From Tropicimonas sediminicola (lineage in GTDB: Bacteria; Pseudomonadota; Alphaproteobacteria; Rhodobacterales; Rhodobacteraceae): 64,000 nt of DNA. How positions within the stretch are numbered: position 1 is the stretch's first letter; every line of letters begins with the position of its first letter. Positions 61,230 to 64,000 of the stretch are shown here, in pieces. The notes under the pieces are model-generated. The model made no database searches and had not been told where the DNA came from. It saw nothing but the letters and a program-made list of their open reading frames with translations. The translations under genes were made by a program, and so were the position numbers. Location: positions 1 through 64,000 of the forward strand of contig NZ_FZOY01000010.1 in the NCBI RefSeq assembly GCF_900188335.1, in the 5' to 3' direction.

Positions 61230-62183
61230 TCAGTTGACCGGCTCGGCAGCACAGACAGCCTTCAGGGTCTCCGCCACGAAAGCTGCAGCCGGCGTCAACA
61301 GCTTCGGACGGCGGTAGATCAGTCCGGCCGCGCGTGAGGAGGCGAGTTCGGGCACATCGACCTCGACAAGCTCGCAGGCTTCCGGGATCTGCAGTACGGA
61401 CCGCGTGGTGTAGAGAAGTACGTCGTGAAAATGCGCAAAGGTCAGCAGGAAGGTCTGCGAATTGGAGGTGATCAGCGGCGTGGGCGGGGCCTCGCCAAGA
61501 CTGATGACCCGCCCGTCCAGCTTGCGCCGTGCCAGCGTGTGTTGCGGCGGCAGCGCCCAGTCCGCTGCCAGAGCCTCCTCCGGCGGAATGCCCTTGCGCC
61601 CTGCCAGCGGGTGTTGCGGGCGACCGATGACGATCAGCGCGTCGTCCGTCAGCGGGTCGTAGTCGTAGATCTGCCCGCCGCCGGAAAGCGGCTTCTCGGC
61701 GACGACGAAATCCAGAGCCCCGTCCTCGAGCCCCTGAAGCAGCCTTTCGTCGAAACCGCCTGACACCGAAACCTGCAGGCCCGGCCGTTCCGCGAGGGCG
61801 ACCGCGACGGCTTCCGGCAGTTTCCGGCGCACCCAGGAAGGGCCCGCGCCGACGCGCACCTGGCCGGCCGAGCCGTCGCGCATCGCCTCGACCTCCTCGA
61901 CGGCGTCGGACACCTGCGCCGAGACGAGCTTCGCATGGCGCAGCAGGCGCTCACCGATTGGCGTCACCTCGACGCCATGCGCCGTGCGCAGAAAGACCCG
62001 GGCCTGGAGCTGGTGCTCGAGCTGCTGGATCGCCTTGGACAACGTGGGCTGGGCCACGTTCAGCGCTTCGGCGGCCTTGGAGATGTTCCTCAACTCCGCC
62101 GTGCGCAGGAAGTAGTTCAGCAGTCTGAGATCGATGGTCGAATTCGGCACAAGCACGGTCCAGCAATAGCGTCTCGTCCACAT
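61230..62183 (-). CDS. LysR-family transcriptional regulator
   Basis: A 317-residue LysR protein with the helix-turn-helix DLRLLNYFLRTAELRNISKAAEALNVAQPTLSKAIQQLE (read in parts) and a periplasmic-binding-like effector domain. It lies directly upstream of, and on the same strand as, the sugar ABC/sulfatase operon and probably regulates it through the palindrome at 61211. The ATG at 62183 leaves an ~18-residue leader; an in-frame GTG about 17-18 codons downstream (VPNSTIDLRLL) would give a more usual N-terminus. The frame is open further upstream without a good start. Confidence 0.88.
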   Translation of the reverse strand: MWTRRYCWTVLVPNSTIDLRLLNYFLRTAELRNISKAAEALNVAQPTLSKAIQQLEHQLQARVFLRTAHGVEVTPIGERLLRHAKLVSAQVSDAVEEVEAMRDGSAGQVRVGAGPSWVRRKLPEAVAVALAERPGLQVSVSGGFDERLLQGLEDGALDFVVAEKPLSGGGQIYDYDPLTDDALIVIGRPQHPLAGRKGIPPEEALAADWALPPQHTLARRKLDGRVISLGEAPPTPLITSNSQTFLLTFAHFHDVLLYTTRSVLQIPEACELVEVDVPELASSRAAGLIYRRPKLLTPAAAFVAETLKAVCAAEPVN

Positions 62184-62440
62184 GAAACCCGACCGGGCGG
62201 CTTTCGCAAGCTCAGGCCACCGGCGTTGCCCTGGTAAAGACCGATGCGGCTCCTCGACGATGCCACGCCCTGCGATCGGCCACTGGCCAACGCGTCTCCT
62301 GTCAAGAGGGCCTGACCCGCCCACGGATATGGCCAATCGCGCCAAAATCATGTCGAATGGCGCCAAACGCCCGCCGGCCACTGGATCTGCCCGCCGCCGC
62401 GACCGATTGAAGTGGAGAGCGAACGGACGAGGGCCCCCAG

Positions 62441-63439
62441 ATGAGAACACGCGAGAGATACCTCATTGCGGACTCGATCCGTCAGGTGACGCAACTCCTC
62501 AAGATCTCGCCGGAGCGGGTTCTGCGTCGCGCGGGGCTTCCGGAGGACCATCTCGCGGCGGAAACACGCGGCGTGTCAGCCCGGGACTGGTTCGCGCTCT
62601 GGGAGGCCGTTGCGGCCGAATATGGTCGGGAGGATATTGCCCTGCGCCTTGGCCAGGCCTTTGCCCGCGGCCCCTTCGTGCCGCCGATCTTCGCCTTCTC
62701 CTGCTCTCCCAACATCGAGCTGGGGCTGGCGCGCCTGGCGCTCTTCAAGCCGCTGATGGGACCGATCCACCTCGACGTACAGCGGCAGGAGGATGCCCTG
62801 GTCGTCACATACACGTCGGTCGATCCGACCGTGGCCATGCCGGCGGCCTGCGCACGGTTCGAGGCCGCCTATTTCGTCGAATGTTGCCGGATATTCACCG
62901 GCGAACAGATCGTGCCGCTCGAAGTCGGCATGATTGGCGAACCCCACGACTGGGCACCCCTGGTGCCGATGCTGGGGGTGACGCCGACACCCTCCGACCA
63001 CTTCCACCTGACCTTCTCGCTCCACGATGCAACCCTGCCGCTCATCACCCGGAACGAGGAGATGTGGGCCGGGTTCGAGGACAAGCTTCGCAAGAAGATG
63101 CTCAACCGCAATGCCAGTGTCGAAATGACCGAACGGGTGCGCAATGCGCTGCTGGAGGCCTTGCCGAGCGGTCACAACACGATCGACGACATCTGCAAAC
63201 GGCTGCACCTGTCCAAACGCACCTTGCAGCGCAAGCTGAAGGAAGAAGGTCGAACGTTTCAGAACGTGCTGGACGAGACCCGCTCCGACCTGTCGCTCCA
63301 CTACCTGAAGCAGCGGGACCTGAGCGTGGTGGAGATCTCCTATCTCCTCGGCTTCCGGGATCCCGGCTCATTCTACCGCGCCTTTCAGAGCTGGACGGGC
63401 CAGACCCCGGCCGACATGCGCAAGCAATTGTCGAACTGA
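62441..63439 (+). CDS. AraC-family transcriptional regulator (OruR/ArgR-like)
   Basis: A 332-residue AraC protein with the same two-domain layout as the regulator at 266-1315: an N-terminal sensing domain (YLIADSIRQVTQLLKISPERVLRRAGLPEDHLA, in parts) and a C-terminal helix-turn-helix (IDDICKRLHLSKRTLQRKL, then YLLGFRDPGSFYRAFQSWTG). It diverges from the LysR gene and precedes a short-chain dehydrogenase, which it may control. The ribosome-binding site before 62441 is weak, so the start is tentative. Confidence 0.88.
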   Translation: MRTRERYLIADSIRQVTQLLKISPERVLRRAGLPEDHLAAETRGVSARDWFALWEAVAAEYGREDIALRLGQAFARGPFVPPIFAFSCSPNIELGLARLALFKPLMGPIHLDVQRQEDALVVTYTSVDPTVAMPAACARFEAAYFVECCRIFTGEQIVPLEVGMIGEPHDWAPLVPMLGVTPTPSDHFHLTFSLHDATLPLITRNEEMWAGFEDKLRKKMLNRNASVEMTERVRNALLEALPSGHNTIDDICKRLHLSKRTLQRKLKEEGRTFQNVLDETRSDLSLHYLKQRDLSVVEISYLLGFRDPGSFYRAFQSWTGQTPADMRKQLSN

Positions 63440-63634
63440 CCTCTGGCGGGATCCGGCAGCGTGCCGAAGTGGCCCGGTGGCCGCTAGGAGGCCATCGGCA
63501 TCGCTCGTTCGATCCTGAACGCCAGCCAGATTGGCGCAATGCCCCATAACAATGGCACCATCGGTCAATGTGCCGAAAGTCGCGCGGACCTATGTTGATT
63601 TCAACGAAGCGACAGACGTGAAGGACCACAGACC

Positions 63635-64000
63635 ATGACCCAGACCATCCTCATCACCGGCGCCTCCTCCGGCATCGGCAGGGAAACCGCGAAGCTCTTC
63701 GCCTCCCGCGGCTGGAACGTCGTCGCCACCATGCGCACGCCCGAAGCCGAAGAGGAGCTGAACCGGCTCGAGGACGTCCTCGTCACCCGACTCGACGTGA
63801 CCGACCCGGCCTCGATAGAGGCCGCCGTGGCGGCCGGCATCGAGCGCTTCGGCCAGATCGACACGCTGCTCAACAACGCCGGCTACGGCGCCTATGGCCC
63901 GCTGGAAGCCTTTCCGATGGATCGCATCCGCCGCCAGTTCAACACCAACGTGATCGGCCTGCTGGAGACCACCAAGGCCGTTCTGCCCCACATGCGCAGG
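63635..64000 (+). CDS. Short-chain dehydrogenase/reductase (3' end beyond window)
   Basis: The first 122 codons of an SDR-family oxidoreductase. The nucleotide-binding motif TGASSGIGR, the VTRLDVTDP block and LLNNAGYG are visible. The rest, including the YxxxK catalytic motif, lies past the window edge. It starts ~195 bases after the AraC regulator, in the same direction. Substrate cannot be inferred from this part. Confidence 0.9.
   Translation, partial: MTQTILITGASSGIGRETAKLFASRGWNVVATMRTPEAEEELNRLEDVLVTRLDVTDPASIEAAVAAGIERFGQIDTLLNNAGYGAYGPLEAFPMDRIRRQFNTNVIGLLETTKAVLPHMRR

Noticed and set aside
1-64000. CRISPR arrays, rRNA or prophage genes
   Set aside because: None seen: no regularly spaced repeats, ribosomal RNA text or phage structural genes could be recognised on either strand.

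Overview
The window looks like a high-GC alphaproteobacterial chromosome, most likely Rhodobacterales (Roseobacter/Paracoccus-like). The reasons are the dense short operons with 4-base start/stop overlaps, the mix of TRAP and ABC uptake systems each beside its own regulator, the Mrp-type antiporter genes and the tRNA-Phe style. No rRNA, complete tRNA, CRISPR array, phage or intact insertion sequence was seen. Assignments come from reading motifs; no database search was run.

Layout. 0.3-9.3 kb: an AraC regulator diverges from a secreted-enzyme operon (three paralogous periplasmic amidohydrolases, a secreted GYD-domain protein, an M19 dipeptidase homologue lacking several metal ligands, a DoxX-like protein and an OprB-like porin). 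9.7-15.7 kb: a LacI-regulated ribose/fructose-type sugar ABC transporter with a sugar isomerase/epimerase and a divergent 2-hydroxyacid dehydrogenase. 16.1-17.4 kb: a FadL-type outer-membrane channel. 18.3-29.4 kb: the most remarkable locus, a 12-gene operon whose order (MrpE-F-G, MbhD, MbhE+MnhB, MnhC, two antiporter modules, NuoH, NuoB, NuoC, NuoD, NuoI) matches, as I recall it, that of the archaeal Mbx/MBS membrane complexes. Here the two antiporter modules are fused into one 1042-residue protein. The NuoI-like subunit is fused to a GltD/NfnL-type flavoprotein, and a diiron ferritin-like protein ends the operon. The large subunit keeps the N-terminal hydrogenase-type CxxC but not the C-terminal pair, and the small subunit lacks one of the tandem cysteines of the N2 cluster. 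It is neither complex I nor an ordinary hydrogenase. 29.4-30.6 kb: a decayed stretch with an IS5-family (IS903-like) transposase remnant.

30.6-37.6 kb: a Liv-type ABC transporter whose last ATPase gene runs in frame, without a stop, into an aldehyde dehydrogenase; an AraC regulator diverges. 38.05-38.10 kb: the 3' half of a tRNA-Phe. 38.2-45.2 kb (minus strand): HMG-CoA-lyase-like enzyme, TIM-barrel isomerase, acylating aldehyde dehydrogenase, ThDP-dependent enzyme and 3-dehydroshikimate dehydratase, diverging from a LysR gene. 46.5-54.1 kb: DapA-family lyase, Gfo/Idh oxidoreductase, two divergent GntR regulators, a DctPQM TRAP transporter and a shikimate/quinate dehydrogenase-like gene. 54.4-61.1 kb (minus): a sugar ABC transporter operon that also carries a sulfatase and a DUF4432 epimerase-like protein. 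61.2-64 kb: LysR and AraC regulators and the start of a short-chain dehydrogenase cut by the window edge.

Taken together, this is a catabolic region. Each block pairs a transporter with soluble enzymes and a local regulator for one class of substrate (peptide-like amides, sugars, aromatics or hydroaromatic acids, sulfated sugars). The Mbx-like operon is the exception and is probably an energy-coupling redox complex.
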